From Chloroflexota bacterium (GTDB lineage: Bacteria; Chloroflexota; Anaerolineae; Aggregatilineales; Phototrophicaceae): 64,000 nucleotides of DNA. The DNA lies in assembly GCA_026707665.1 (NCBI GenBank), contig JAPOWK010000115.1:1-64000 (forward strand), written 5' to 3'. Under the pieces are notes generated by a model. It was not told the DNA's origin, did no database searches, and saw only the letters and a program-made list of their open reading frames with translations. The translations under genes were made by a program, and so were the position numbers. This document shows positions 18,201 to 26,081 of this stretch, in pieces (within the stretch, counting starts at the first letter, position 1; each line of letters begins with the position of its first letter).

Positions 18201-18798
18201 CAAGCATGCCGAGCTCAAGAATCTCCTGCGCGCTGCCTGGGTAGAGGATCGGCATCAGCGCATCGTAGAGCGCGACTTCCGAGTGCGATGGAATAGTGGA
18301 TGACTTGCAGGAGGGGTCGTCGCCCGCCAGCGCCAGCACGCCGCCATGCTTGCCGACGCCGGCCAGATTGGCATGTTTGAAGGCGTCGCCGCTGCGGTCA
18401 ACGCCGGGTCCCTTGCCATACCATATTCCGCAGACGCCGTCGTACTTGGGAGCGGGCAGCAGATTGACCGTCTGGCTGCCCATGATGGCGGTGGCGGCCA
18501 GCTCTTCGTTGACCGCCGGTACGAAGCGGATGTGATGCTCTTCCAGCAGCGCCGGTATCCGCTCCAGCGCGAAGTCGAGCGCGCCCAGGGGTGAGCCGCG
18601 ATAACCGGTGATCAAGCTCGCCGTGCGCAAGCCGCGCCCTTCGTCGGCCCGATGCTGATCCATCGGCAGCCGCGCCAGCGCCTGAATGCCGCTCATGATG
18701 ACGCGACCGCTCTGGGCGGTATAGCGATCTTCGAGCGTGAAGTCGGCGAGTTTGGGCGAAGCTGTCTGCGTTTTCGGTGGCGCTTGTTTCACTAACAT
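15280..18798 (-). CDS. Indolepyruvate:ferredoxin oxidoreductase, fused three-domain form
   Basis: A single 1172-residue chain, the length of bacterial fused IOR enzymes, which oxidatively decarboxylate aryl or branched 2-oxo acids to acyl-CoA. Residues 20-440 are the pyrimidine-binding thiamine-diphosphate half. F445-C446-S-G-C449-P-H opens the pyrophosphate half with G510-D-G and N539. C648, C651, C654, C660 and C681, C687, C692 form ferredoxin-like iron-sulfur sites. Near residues 730-920 is the gamma domain (TGIGGTGVVTSNQVLG). It stands alone, unlike the two-gene IorAB of anaerobes. A role in amino acid catabolism is likely. Confidence 0.93.
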   Translation of the reverse strand: MLVKQAPPKTQTASPKLADFTLEDRYTAQSGRVIMSGIQALARLPMDQHRADEGRGLRTASLITGYRGSPLGALDFALERIPALLEEHHIRFVPAVNEELAATAIMGSQTVNLLPAPKYDGVCGIWYGKGPGVDRSGDAFKHANLAGVGKHGGVLALAGDDPSCKSSTIPSHSEVALYDALMPILYPGSAQEILELGMLGFALSRFSGLWVGFKIVTDVADEYSSVEVGLDRVHIVEPEFKRNGQLWRPRQNPDLLAPYSLQQEQEIHDARLDAALAFARANRINEIAVPTTDARLGIIAAGKTWYDLRSALLEIGLDDAELERAGIRLLKLGMIFPLEPSIVREFAAGLDEILVIEEKRAFIEIFCKEALYGSDHRPRIVGKKDERGRKLVKADNELDADDIVRILARRLQGRVEAPLLERRLGEINRAPDLGTIPLVARSPYFCSGCPHNRSTKVPEGSMAAAGIGCHTLAILMDRNTGGVTQMGGEGANWVGAETFTDLDHIFQNIGDGTFAHSGSLSIRQATAAGTTMTYKILYNSAVAMTGGQAADGLMPVPELTHLLYAEGVKKTIVVSAEPEKFPPEASWAPGAEVWERDRLDEAQRLLRDTPGVTALVYDQECAANLRRKRRRGFEPDPALRIVINEAVCEGCGDCGSVSNCLSVQPVETEFGRKTQIHQSSCNKDYTCLEGNCPAFMSVLPAESPAQEAKPSFRVERDIAEPTRRVNGAANILFTGIGGTGVVTSNQVLGTAAALDGFQVRSLDQTGLSQKGGPVVSNLKITRESIDIAPKIGAAAADAFLVFDVLTATETKNLIRAHPLRSVAIVSTSKVPTGAMVRDTTVEYPEADHLLELINRQTLAGDNVFFDAIGLAEALFHDHMMANMIVIGAAYQAGTLPMSAAAIERAIELNGVKADDNQQAFRAGRLAVAEPAWLESLEIERAGAVETVPEPSAAARQLIDSLGASGELKRLLEIRVPELIAYQNEAYARRFIADVKRVCAAEDAICPESTALSEAFARYLFKLMAYKDEYEVARLSLKPEMRAAMGEQFGARAKVHYHLQPPILKALGLKGKIKVGRSFDLVYRGLRQMRFLRGTRFDLFGYDHVRRVERDLIRQYRRLVFAALDSLTADNYEQVTKLAELPDIIRGYDEVKLANVERFWEKVRGLGFKSPSA

Positions 18799-19190
18799 GG
18801 ATGTCCCAACTGTTGTGAATGGTGATAGTGCCTATACCTTCCTTTATAACAGATTACGCAGGGGATGGCACGGTTGTTCGGGGATTGCCTCTGTGCCCTC
18901 GGCGCCTCAGTGGTGAAAGAAGGGCGAGACAAGTCTCGCCCCTACAAGGCTTGTCCGGTACTGCGCTTTGCTTGCCGCCCAATCTGTCTACCCCACCCCC
19001 GACCCCTCCCCGAATCATCAGGGAGGGGAGCTAAATTCAACAGACTCGGGGATTCTGCCAGAGGATTCGTCAATAAATGCAGATCTCGGCGAAACCTTCC
19101 CCCCATTGATATGGGGGGACCGAGGGGGGTAGACCCAATCGGGTGCAGAACCACTTGAGTACCGGACAAGCCTTACAGCATCATACGGTG
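18799..19190. other. Repeat-rich intergenic region without a gene
   Basis: It contains a low-complexity CTCTGTGCCCTCGGCGCCTCAGTGG stretch, a REP-like hairpin (18922-18945: GGGCGAGAC, AA, GTCTCGCCC, CTAC), a CCCCTCCCCG...GGGAGGGG hairpin (18992-19031), and a G-run inverted repeat (CCCCCATTGATATGGGGGG, 19099-19117) whose relative lies inside the aldolase gene near 47805. No coding sequence is supported. Confidence 0.75.
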
Positions 19191-19697
19191 TCAAATCGCT
19201 GTCAGCCAGGCGCTGGCGGCCAGGATTGACATGGCGAGCAGCGCGATAAGGAGGGTGAGACGGCGCTCACGCCGCTGCAGCCGCCGCCATTCATCGGTAT
19301 CGCCCAGACCGCGTTCTCGCAGCAGGCTCGTGCGTTCCAGCGCCGGCGCCACCCCGAATTGCAGGAGCAAGCCGCAAAGCGCCATGACGATGATCAGAAC
19401 ATGCTTGAGCAGCAGCGCCTGGCTCCAGCGATTGCTGAAACGCAGCAGCCCCTCGTAATTCGAGTCGGTCGACATCTGCAGCATGCCTGTGACGATCAAC
19501 ACGGTCAGCGCCAGGTTGCCCACGATCGTGAAGCGCAACCGCAGACGGTTCAGCAGCTGATAGAGGGCGGGCTGCTCGGCCAAGGCGCGATGTATCTCTG
19601 GTACAACGAGGAAAGTAATGAGAAGGATGCCGCCGATCCAGATTGCCGTGGCGGCGATGTGGAGGAACAGACTTAGCGCCAGCGCGGCTTCTGACAT
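19191..19697 (-). CDS. CopD-like four-helix membrane protein
   Basis: This 168-residue integral membrane protein has four hydrophobic helices (about 5-30, 52-75, 95-118, 145-165). A conserved histidine lies in helix 1 (FLHIAATAIWIGG) and another in helix 3 (LLKHVLIIVMA). This is the pattern of the copper-resistance D / DUF4149-type domain. Transport or haem-copper handling is possible, but no copper genes accompany it. It follows the RraA-like gene by 4 nt, so the two are co-transcribed. Confidence 0.75.
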   Translation of the reverse strand: MSEAALALSLFLHIAATAIWIGGILLITFLVVPEIHRALAEQPALYQLLNRLRLRFTIVGNLALTVLIVTGMLQMSTDSNYEGLLRFSNRWSQALLLKHVLIIVMALCGLLLQFGVAPALERTSLLRERGLGDTDEWRRLQRRERRLTLLIALLAMSILAASAWLTAI

Positions 19698-19701
19698 CAG
19701 G

Positions 19702-20442
19702 TCAGGATCCCTCGCGCAGCCAAGCCTCGTATTCCTTTTGCGCCTCGTCGTCCAGCGGATAATATTTGTCGAGGCGTCCGCCTTCTTCCAGCTTCATGCG
19801 CGAGAAGACTTCCCATTCCGTTTTTTCGCCCGCGATTGCCGCGATCTTTTCCGCCAGCGCGTAAGGCAGGACGACGGCGCCATCGTCATCAGCCACGATG
19901 ATATCGCCGGGCACGATGAAGCAGCCGGCGCAAGCGATCGGGATGTTCACGGCGTGGGGGAAGATATCAGTTTGCGTATGGAAATTCGGTGTGACGCCGC
20001 GCAGCCAGAGACCCAGGTCCAACTGTTTCACTTCGGGATAATCGCGGATGCAGCCATCGATGACGACGCCTTTGCCGCCGTGCGCCTTAAATGACGTTAG
20101 CATCATCTCGCCGAAGACGCCGCTGCTCATGCTGCCGCGGGCATCGACAACGATAATGTCGCCGGGCTGGCAAGCCATGATCGCGCGGCGGTGCAGTTCG
20201 CGCTCGGGCGCGGCGGCGTATTCATCGCCCCAATGGACATCTTCGCGCTTGGGCATGAATTGCAGCGTGACCGCCTGACCACAAGCGACGACGCCCGGAT
20301 TGAAGGGCTTCAAGCCGACGAGATGCGGATTGCGGATGCCCGCTTGCTTCGACAGCGCGCCGGCGATGGTGGCCGTGCCGATCTCCCTCAGCGCGTCCAG
20401 CGTATCCCCCTCGATGCGATTGAATTGCGGAATCTCAGTCAT
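19702..20442 (-). CDS. RraA-family aldolase (HMG/CHA aldolase-like)
   Basis: The 246-residue protein carries the RraA-fold signature: GDIIVVD (94-100), GEMMLTSFKAHGGKGVVIDG (111-130) and R133-D134 (CIRDYP). In the 4-hydroxy-4-methyl-2-oxoglutarate aldolases, equivalent residues bind metal and the pyruvyl group. RraA proper is shorter (about 160 residues); the extra N- and C-terminal segments favour the aldolase group. Likely cleavage of a 4-hydroxy-2-oxo acid to pyruvate. Linked by 4 nt to the CopD-like gene. Confidence 0.83.
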   Translation of the reverse strand: MTEIPQFNRIEGDTLDALREIGTATIAGALSKQAGIRNPHLVGLKPFNPGVVACGQAVTLQFMPKREDVHWGDEYAAAPERELHRRAIMACQPGDIIVVDARGSMSSGVFGEMMLTSFKAHGGKGVVIDGCIRDYPEVKQLDLGLWLRGVTPNFHTQTDIFPHAVNIPIACAGCFIVPGDIIVADDDGAVVLPYALAEKIAAIAGEKTEWEVFSRMKLEEGGRLDKYYPLDDEAQKEYEAWLREGS

Positions 20443-20576
20443 AGTGATCCTGCCGCTCTCGCCTATCCGGTGAGCCGCTGGCGATTATACCAGTTTCTGA
20501 TGGCGACTTGGAAATCAAGTATATTCATGATCCAGTCTAGCACGTCTAACTACGGATTTCGCCCAACCGGTGAACT

Positions 20577-20647
20577 GTAGGGGCGACATACCATGTCGCC
20601 CGCGTATCTATTAACATTTAGCGGGCGACCTAATAGGTCGCCCCTAC
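20577..20647. repeat. Inverted pair of REP-like palindromes
   Basis: 20577-20601 is GTAG, GGGCGACAT, ACC, ATGTCGCCC. 20623-20647 is GGGCGACCT, AAT, AGGTCGCCC, CTAC. The arms differ at their inner ends but each is self-complementary. Confidence 0.8.
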
Positions 20648-20676
20648 ACCCACTCGTGAGTCAAGCAATACTCCCT

Positions 20677-20724
20677 TATTCTGTTCGCCCGAGAAAACAG
20701 TATTCTGTTCGCCCGAGAAAACAG
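20677..20724. repeat. Perfect tandem repeat, 2 x 24 bp
   Basis: The unit contains CTGTTCGCCCGAGAAAACAG, with CTGTT...AACAG able to form a small hairpin. The two copies are identical. A related imperfect pair lies at 24159-24206. Confidence 0.85.
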
Positions 20725-20784
20725 TCACATTTCCGCGCCTCATGCCGTATGATAGTGGGAAACTCATCGTTGCGAGGATAAGGC

Positions 20785-21885
20785 ATGAGTTTGAGCATCG
20801 GCATCGTCGGCTTGCCCAATGTCGGCAAGAGCACGCTATTCAACGCTTTGACCCGGGCGCAGAAGGCCGTCGCCGCCAATTATCCCTTTAGCACGGTCGA
20901 ACCGAATCACGCGGTCGTGCCGCTGCCCGATGAGCGCCTGACGCGCTTGCAAGCCTGGGTTGGCGTCGAGCGGGCGATTCCGGCGCGCGTCGACTTCGTC
21001 GATGTCGCTGGCCTGGTGAAGGGCGCGCACAAGGGCGAAGGCTTGGGCAACCGTTTTCTGGGGCATATTCGTCACGTGGACGCCATCGCCCATGTCGTGC
21101 GCTGCTTTGATGACGACAATGTTGCGCATGTCAACGAGAAGCCGCAGCCGGCCGATGATATCGCCGTCATCAATACCGAGCTGGCGCTGGCGGACTTGCA
21201 ACAGCTCGAGCGCCGCCTGGAGAAGCTGGAACGCGAAGTGAAAGGCGACCACAAGCTGGAGGGGCAGCTGGAGATGGCGCGGCGGGTGGAAGCTTTCGTC
21301 GGTGAGGGCAAACCTCTGCGCGAGTTTGACTGGCGCGATCATCCGGACTTCATCGCTCTCGATTTCGAAATGCGCTTCCTCACATCCAAGCCGGTCATCT
21401 ATGTCGCCAATGTGGACGAAGACGGACTGCAGAATGGCAACAGCGACCTGGAGGAGGCCATGGAGATTGCGGCGGCGGAAGGCGCGCTCTTGATCACCGT
21501 TTGCGCCGGGCTGGAGCAGGAGTTGGCGACCTTGAGCGATGAGGAAAGGGCCGAGTACCTCAGCGTTTATGGCTTGACCAGCAGCAGCCTGGAAAGACTG
21601 ATCAGCGAATGTTATCGGCTGCTTGGCTTGATCAGCTACTTCACCTTCAACGAGAACGAGACGCGCGCCTGGACAATCGGGCGTGGCTGGACGGCGCCAC
21701 AGGCGGCCGGCGTCGTGCACAGCGATATGGAGCGTGGCTTCATCCGCGCCGAAGTGATTCCCTTCGCCGTTTTTGAGCAGCATCAAGACCGCAGCGCCAT
21801 CAAAGCGGCGGGACTGCTGGGTGTCGAAGGACGGGATTATGTGGTGCAAGACGGCGATGTGATCTTGTTTCGCTTCAACGTTTGA
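20785..21885 (+). CDS. ychF: YchF/Obg-like ATPase
   Basis: The 366-residue protein has the standard length for this universally conserved, ribosome-associated P-loop protein. Visible are G9-LPNVGKST (P-loop), the NVDE motif in place of the NKxD of true GTPases (which makes YchF an ATPase), the helical coiled-coil insert near 130-175, and a C-terminal TGS domain ending ...VQDGDVILFRFNV. It acts in translation and stress response. The GAGGA ribosome site is 7 nt upstream. It is a housekeeping gene surrounded by accessory ones. Confidence 0.97.
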   Translation: MSLSIGIVGLPNVGKSTLFNALTRAQKAVAANYPFSTVEPNHAVVPLPDERLTRLQAWVGVERAIPARVDFVDVAGLVKGAHKGEGLGNRFLGHIRHVDAIAHVVRCFDDDNVAHVNEKPQPADDIAVINTELALADLQQLERRLEKLEREVKGDHKLEGQLEMARRVEAFVGEGKPLREFDWRDHPDFIALDFEMRFLTSKPVIYVANVDEDGLQNGNSDLEEAMEIAAAEGALLITVCAGLEQELATLSDEERAEYLSVYGLTSSSLERLISECYRLLGLISYFTFNENETRAWTIGRGWTAPQAAGVVHSDMERGFIRAEVIPFAVFEQHQDRSAIKAAGLLGVEGRDYVVQDGDVILFRFNV

Positions 21886-21893
21886 GCGGCGTT

Positions 21894-21940
21894 CACCCCA
21901 TCCCCCGGCCCCTTCCCCAGCCAGCTAGGGAAGGGGAGCT
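21894..21940 (+). repeat. G/C-rich hairpin repeat, unoccupied reference copy
   Basis: CCCCATCCCCCGGCCCCTTCCC, CAGCCAGCTA, GGGAAGGGGAG in outline. This copy lacks the nested 22-bp element found in the same family at 57477-57541. It lies 8 nt after the ychF stop and could serve as its terminator. Confidence 0.7.
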
Positions 21941-22069
21941 TGGTGGAGCGCAATCCGTGATATCACTCGGTTTTCGCATTGATTGGCCCCGCCTAACCGT
22001 TGTACAGGATAGATTGATTACTATGCTGATTGAGTATGCGTGAAGTGGAATAGAGTCACAGCAATCGGC

Positions 22070-23212
22070 TCAGCGGCAGAAATTGGCGATGAGATCAATG
22101 TAGATTTCGCGGCAGCGCTCGACCGACGCCAGGTCAACCCACTCTTCGATCGCATGGGCGCCAGCGCCAGCGGGACCCAGAACGACTGTCGGAATGCCTG
22201 CGTCGCCGAAAAGCGCCGAGTCCATCCACCAACTGCTGCCGACGAGCTTGACTTCGCCCCCCAATTTGGTTTCGCCGATGCTTCTGAGCTGCTGGACGAG
22301 CGGGTGGCTGGCGTCGATGCTGTAGGGGCTACGGGCGAATGTCGCCTTTGCCTGCGCCTTGAAGTCGGGATCGGCGGCGGCGATTTCGGCGAGGATGTCG
22401 TTTATCTCAGACTCGACGCTGCTTTGCGTCTCGCCGGGGATGGTGCGCCGCTCGACTTGCAACTGGCAATGCGCGGGAATCATCGAGAGTTCTTCCCCGC
22501 CGCTGATCAGCGAGGCATGCAGCGAGCCTCCCCCCAGCAGTTCGTGAGTCGGGTCTGCGCGCAGCGCCCGGTCGTGCGCTTCAAGCGCGACCAGTACTTT
22601 TCCCATCTTGGCTATGGCATCGACGCCCAGCTGCGGTCGCGAGCCGTGGGCGGCTACACCGTGGGTCTCGATATCGACCCAGACGAAGCCGCGGTGGGCG
22701 ATGCTGATATCCAGTTCGGTCGGCTCGGCAATGAGCACGGCGTCGGCGGGCCAGCGCTCCCAATCGGCCAGCAGCGCTTCGGATCCGATGCTGCCGTATT
22801 CTTCATCGACGACCGCGCTGAGCATGACATCGCCGCGCAGATTCATCGTCCTCGCTGCCTTTAGCGCCAGCATACAGGCGGCCAGCCCGCTCTTCATATC
22901 ATAAGCGCCGCGCCCGTATAGGCGTCCGTCGTTGATAGCCGGCTGGAAGGGCGCATCCATGTCGCTGACGCCAACGGTATCGGTATGGGCGTTCAGCATC
23001 AGCGATTTTCCGCCGCCGCCACCGCGGGCGATCAGGATGATGTTGGGGCGCTTGGGCGCTGCCTCTTGTACGTGGACTTCCAGACCGGCTCCCCGTCCCC
23101 AAGCGGCGATGAAGTCGGCGATGTCGCTTTCGCCGGCGCCGCCGGGCACGAGATCGGGGTTCACCGAATTGATGGCGACGAGATCGGCTATGAGATTGCT
23201 GAGTTCGGTCAT
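22070..23212 (-). CDS. M20-family metallopeptidase/deacylase (ArgE/DapE-like)
   Basis: The 380-residue protein shows the two-zinc M20 pattern: LNAHTDTVG (first His and Asp), GRGAYDMKSG (bridging Asp), V-DEEYGSIGSE (Glu-Glu base/ligand), an Asp in the IAEPTELD region and a C-terminal His. The dimerisation domain lies in the middle (about 180-290). Candidate reactions are removal of an acyl group from acetylornithine or N-succinyl-diaminopimelate, or dipeptide hydrolysis. No arginine or lysine synthesis genes surround it, so a catabolic peptidase or deacylase is possible. Confidence 0.87.
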   Translation of the reverse strand: MTELSNLIADLVAINSVNPDLVPGGAGESDIADFIAAWGRGAGLEVHVQEAAPKRPNIILIARGGGGGKSLMLNAHTDTVGVSDMDAPFQPAINDGRLYGRGAYDMKSGLAACMLALKAARTMNLRGDVMLSAVVDEEYGSIGSEALLADWERWPADAVLIAEPTELDISIAHRGFVWVDIETHGVAAHGSRPQLGVDAIAKMGKVLVALEAHDRALRADPTHELLGGGSLHASLISGGEELSMIPAHCQLQVERRTIPGETQSSVESEINDILAEIAAADPDFKAQAKATFARSPYSIDASHPLVQQLRSIGETKLGGEVKLVGSSWWMDSALFGDAGIPTVVLGPAGAGAHAIEEWVDLASVERCREIYIDLIANFCR

Positions 23213-23967
23213 GGCATTACCTTAATGGGGCGGCGGCAAATGGGAGCAGACCAATGGTAACGCAGCGGCATAGCGGCGGCAAATTCGCCTGACCCGCCCA
23301 CATGCTCCCCAGAAGCCCTCCAACGCGCGCCCCTCTAGTCCCCTAGAACAACCCAATAGATTTGGCACAAGCCCCCAAAGCGCGCCCTTCAGCCGTCAGC
23401 CGGCGCATATCAGGTTACCTAGCTGCCCCCAACCGAAGCCCAGATTTCGCCCAAAGGTAGTCTTGGGGGTTGGAAGGGAGATTGGCGGAGATTGGAGTCG
23501 GTGGAAGATGTGGTTCTGTAATTGGTTTTTTGTCCGAGAGAAAGGTTTTTTCGGACATATAGCGAGTTTCGTGGTCGCGAAATGGTTGCAATTGGCGATA
23601 AGGTGTCAATGCGCAGATGTCCATAGCTGGGACAGTATCAGCTTTGGCAACGGCTGAGGCGACTGTTTGGTCGCGGCTGACCGGAAAAGGGTGGGTGAGA
23701 TTGGTCTCGCCCGTACAAGGCTTGTCCAATATTGGGCCACGCTATCTCGCAGGTTACACCCCATCCCCCCAACCCCCTTCCCCAGCAAGCTAAGGAAGGG
23801 GGAGCACTCTTGCAGCGCACTCGGTATTAGGGGATTTTGACGATTTCGGCACCCGAATTTCACGATTCTGCCGTCGAGTCACCCTTCCCCAGCAAGCTAT
23901 TGACGACAGTACAGTTTTTCAGCGAGCAAAATATCGTCGTGAATACTGTATTTTCTTGGACTTTTTC

Positions 23968-24010
23968 GGGCGACTCACAGACGCGCGTAGACACTGCGGG
24001 TCAGTCGCCC
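23968..24010. repeat. REP-like palindrome with nested 22-bp element
   Basis: The host GGGCGACTC-ACA-GAGTCGCCC is interrupted after ACAG. The insert at 23981-24002 is ACGC, GCGTAGACACT, GCGG, GTC (one A-G mismatch at the outer arm pair). The unoccupied form of the same hairpin is at 29817-29841. Confidence 0.8.
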
Positions 24011-24023
24011 CTGATTACGTTGC

Positions 24024-24170
24024 GGGCGGCTCACCCCTCACCCCCCGGCCCCCTCTCCCACAAGGGGTGCGCGTAGACACAGCGCTTCGAGAGGGGGAGT
24101 AACGCGCAGGCAGACGCAAGAAATTTGCGTGGGCGGCGGCATTGTCGCGCCTGTGTCTACAGTTTTCGCC
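24024..24170 (+). repeat. Composite repeat with nested 22-bp element (occupied copy)
   Basis: It matches 61349-61474 over its whole length: G/C-rich hairpin (CCCCTCTCCCACAAGGGG...), then a GCGCAGGCAGACGCAAG segment and a GTGGGCGGCGG..TTGTCGCGC segment. The only large difference is 22 extra bases here at 24067-24088: GTGC, GCGTAGACACA, GCGC, TTC. Confidence 0.88.
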
Positions 24171-24206
24171 AAGAGAGCAACTACAGCTTTCGCCAAGAGA
24201 GCAGCT
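24159..24206 (+). repeat. Imperfect tandem repeat, 2 x 24 bp
   Basis: Two units of the form ACAGYTTTCGCCAAGAGAGC-A differ at three or so positions. The core TTCGCCNAGA resembles the 24-bp tandem at 20677-20724 upstream of ychF. Confidence 0.8.
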
Positions 24207-24343
24207 TTTGAGGTCGAACGCGGCGCCCTTAAGTATGATTGAGTCAAACCGGCCCTGTCCTCTGCCTACAAAGAGGGAATGGGAGCTATGCACAGCGGGA
24301 CGCAAGGTATCTTGCGTGTTAGGCTGCTGTGAAGCGCGCGTGT

Positions 24344-25897
24344 CTACCGTGGCTGAGTGCGTATCTGCCGCTTCACATCAAGGAGCCCCAGCAGGAAGGC
24401 GCGCGGATCGTCGGGTTGGGGCAGGGGCAGCTGGCGGAGCGGCTCGATGAAGTCTACCGCGAGATCGCCCTCGCTGATGATGCGGTTAATCAGCTTGCCG
24501 ACATCGTTGTACTGCATGATGATGGCGTTGAGGTAATGGTCGTTTTCGGTCACTTTCCAGAGCTCCACCGCCGAAAGCAGCGCCTCGAGATTATGCACCA
24601 GCATGCCGACTTTGTAGCGATATTCCGGTTCACTGGTGACATCACGCGCCTGCATGGCGTCCAGGATGCCGGTGCTGGCGCGGATGAGCGGGACCGTGTC
24701 CAGCCGGATGGGCAGCTGGCAGCGGGCGATGTAGTCAGCGTAATCGAAGAAGGGCGGGTGGCGGGTTTCGCGGCTGTTATTGAGAATTTGCTTGCCTTCC
24801 AGCGGGACGTAGGCTTTTTCGCGCAGAGCAAGCATCCGCGCCTCGATATCGCCGCGTCTAGTCGCGCCGAGATAGCGCCGCGTGTGCTTGTAGGTGAGCA
24901 GGGTGTTCAGGGTGTAGTGGCCATCGAAGACGGGGTAGACGAAGGAATCGATGGCGTTGCCGCCGATATTGGATTCTTTGAGAAAGCCTTTGGAGCCGGT
25001 GACCAGCAGATTCTGCGAGAGGATATCGTTGCATTTGAGCAGCAGCCAGGACTTCAGCATGATGCCGTGAAATTGCAGAAAGGGGCTGTCGCTGAAGGCG
25101 AGGGCGCGGAAGAAGGTGAAATTGATGTGCGCCGCCCCCAGGGCCAGATTGTAGAGTTGGCGGAAGACATTGCTAAAGCGGATCGGGTTGTCGCCGAAGA
25201 TGTTCTTGCTCGACAAATGCTCGATGGCGGCGGGCAGCGAGTCATCCACCATTTTCACGCCCATGTAGGCGCAGTGGTATTTGGAGGGCAGCGCCATCCG
25301 CTGCAAGATCTCGAGCCCGCGCCCAACCTGGCCGATCAGGATGCCGGGTCCATCAATGTCGAATTTGGTGAGCACCATACTGCGCAGCACGTGCGTTTCC
25401 AGGCGCTGCCAATTCTTGGTGCTGCTATGGGGCACGGCGAAGAGCGAGAGGGAGCGCGGGCCATTGGCCGATGGGTCGACCTTGGCGATGACGGAGTGGT
25501 AATCGGCATGATAGGAATTGTTGATCAGCCACTTCTGGCCCTTGATGTGAAAATTTTTCTCGCCGGGATCGTCGCTCGTGGGCGCCGCGCAGGTGCGGAC
25601 GCTGAGCAAGTCGGTGCCGGTGTGTTCTTCGGTCCAGCTTAGGGTGAAGATCTTGCCCTTGAGTTTTGCCGCCAGCTCGTATTCTTCGGCGGCGACCAGC
25701 ATCATATAAGCCAGGCCGCTGGCGGCGCAGGCGGTCATATAGCTCGGGTTGTTGTTGAAATGTTTGGTGGCCACCAGCATGGAGCCCATCAAATTGAAAG
25801 TGGGATAGACGTTATCAAGCACATCCATCATGCCGGCGCGCAGGCGGTCGTAATCGAGAATGTCGCCGAATTGGGGGTCTTTGATAGTTTCCATCAA
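24344..25897 (-). CDS. Acyl-CoA dehydrogenase-like flavoprotein (copy A)
   Basis: The 517-residue protein is acyl-CoA dehydrogenase/AidB-like, longer than the usual 380 residues. Typical flavin-contact segments are visible: FTLSWTEEHTGTDLLSVRT (84-102), WLINNSYHADYHSVIAKVD (123-141) and SLSLFAVP (149-156). In the C-terminal helical domain the segment PVFDGHYTLN (322-331) occupies the place of the IYEGTxQ motif; D325 stands where the catalytic glutamate normally lies. Its tandem paralogue keeps the same Asp. No beta-oxidation or CoA-ligase genes are adjacent, so its substrate is open. Confidence 0.8.
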   Translation of the reverse strand: MMETIKDPQFGDILDYDRLRAGMMDVLDNVYPTFNLMGSMLVATKHFNNNPSYMTACAASGLAYMMLVAAEEYELAAKLKGKIFTLSWTEEHTGTDLLSVRTCAAPTSDDPGEKNFHIKGQKWLINNSYHADYHSVIAKVDPSANGPRSLSLFAVPHSSTKNWQRLETHVLRSMVLTKFDIDGPGILIGQVGRGLEILQRMALPSKYHCAYMGVKMVDDSLPAAIEHLSSKNIFGDNPIRFSNVFRQLYNLALGAAHINFTFFRALAFSDSPFLQFHGIMLKSWLLLKCNDILSQNLLVTGSKGFLKESNIGGNAIDSFVYPVFDGHYTLNTLLTYKHTRRYLGATRRGDIEARMLALREKAYVPLEGKQILNNSRETRHPPFFDYADYIARCQLPIRLDTVPLIRASTGILDAMQARDVTSEPEYRYKVGMLVHNLEALLSAVELWKVTENDHYLNAIIMQYNDVGKLINRIISEGDLAVDFIEPLRQLPLPQPDDPRAFLLGLLDVKRQIRTQPR

Positions 25898-25961
25898 AGC
25901 GGCCGTCTCAGTAGTTGTAAGTTACTCGTGCGAAAACTGATTAACGGTGTATTGCAAGAAT

Positions 25962-25986
25962 GGGCGAGCCATCGGCTCGCCCGTAC
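25962..25986 (-). repeat. REP-like palindrome
   Basis: GGGCGAGCC, ATC, GGCTCGCCC, GTAC. It lies between the tandem acyl-CoA dehydrogenase-like genes. Confidence 0.75.
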
Positions 25987-26081
25987 AACCATACGATTAT
26001 TTTGGAGATTTCTTTCATACTGCAATGATTCTCATATCTCTGTTGGAATAACTTCTCTAATTCTACTGTGACGTTCTTTCG

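Larger units (their letters stand above)
20443..20784. other. Repeat-rich divergent intergenic region
   Basis: Between the RraA-like gene and ychF. Contents are an inverted pair of REPs (20577-20601 and 20623-20647), a perfect 2 x 24-bp tandem repeat (20677-20724), and a TATGAT -10-like box about 40 nt before ychF. No gene seen. Confidence 0.7.
23213..24343. other. 1.1-kb gene-free repeat cluster
   Basis: No open frame here looks like protein. The stretch holds a REP-like hairpin (23693-23714), a CCCCATCCCCCCAACCC-type hairpin (23758-23806), a REP with nested element (23968-24010), a 147-bp composite repeat (24024-24170) with another nested element, and a 2 x 24-bp imperfect tandem repeat (24159-24206). 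It is the densest repeat nest in the window. Confidence 0.75.

Noticed and set aside
18941..19169. Small minus-strand frame after the IOR gene
   Set aside because: It is composed almost wholly of hairpin-repeat DNA.
20677..20724. CRISPR-like array
   Set aside because: Two direct 24-bp units abut without spacers and no cas genes are present.
23415..23863. Short minus-strand frames in the 1.1-kb repeat cluster
   Set aside because: They overlap one another and the hairpin repeats, lack ribosome sites and have no protein-like composition.
24067..24088. 22-bp inserts as sequencing adapter or assembly artefact
   Set aside because: Arms differ between copies while staying complementary, and hosts and positions differ. 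An artefact would give one constant sequence.
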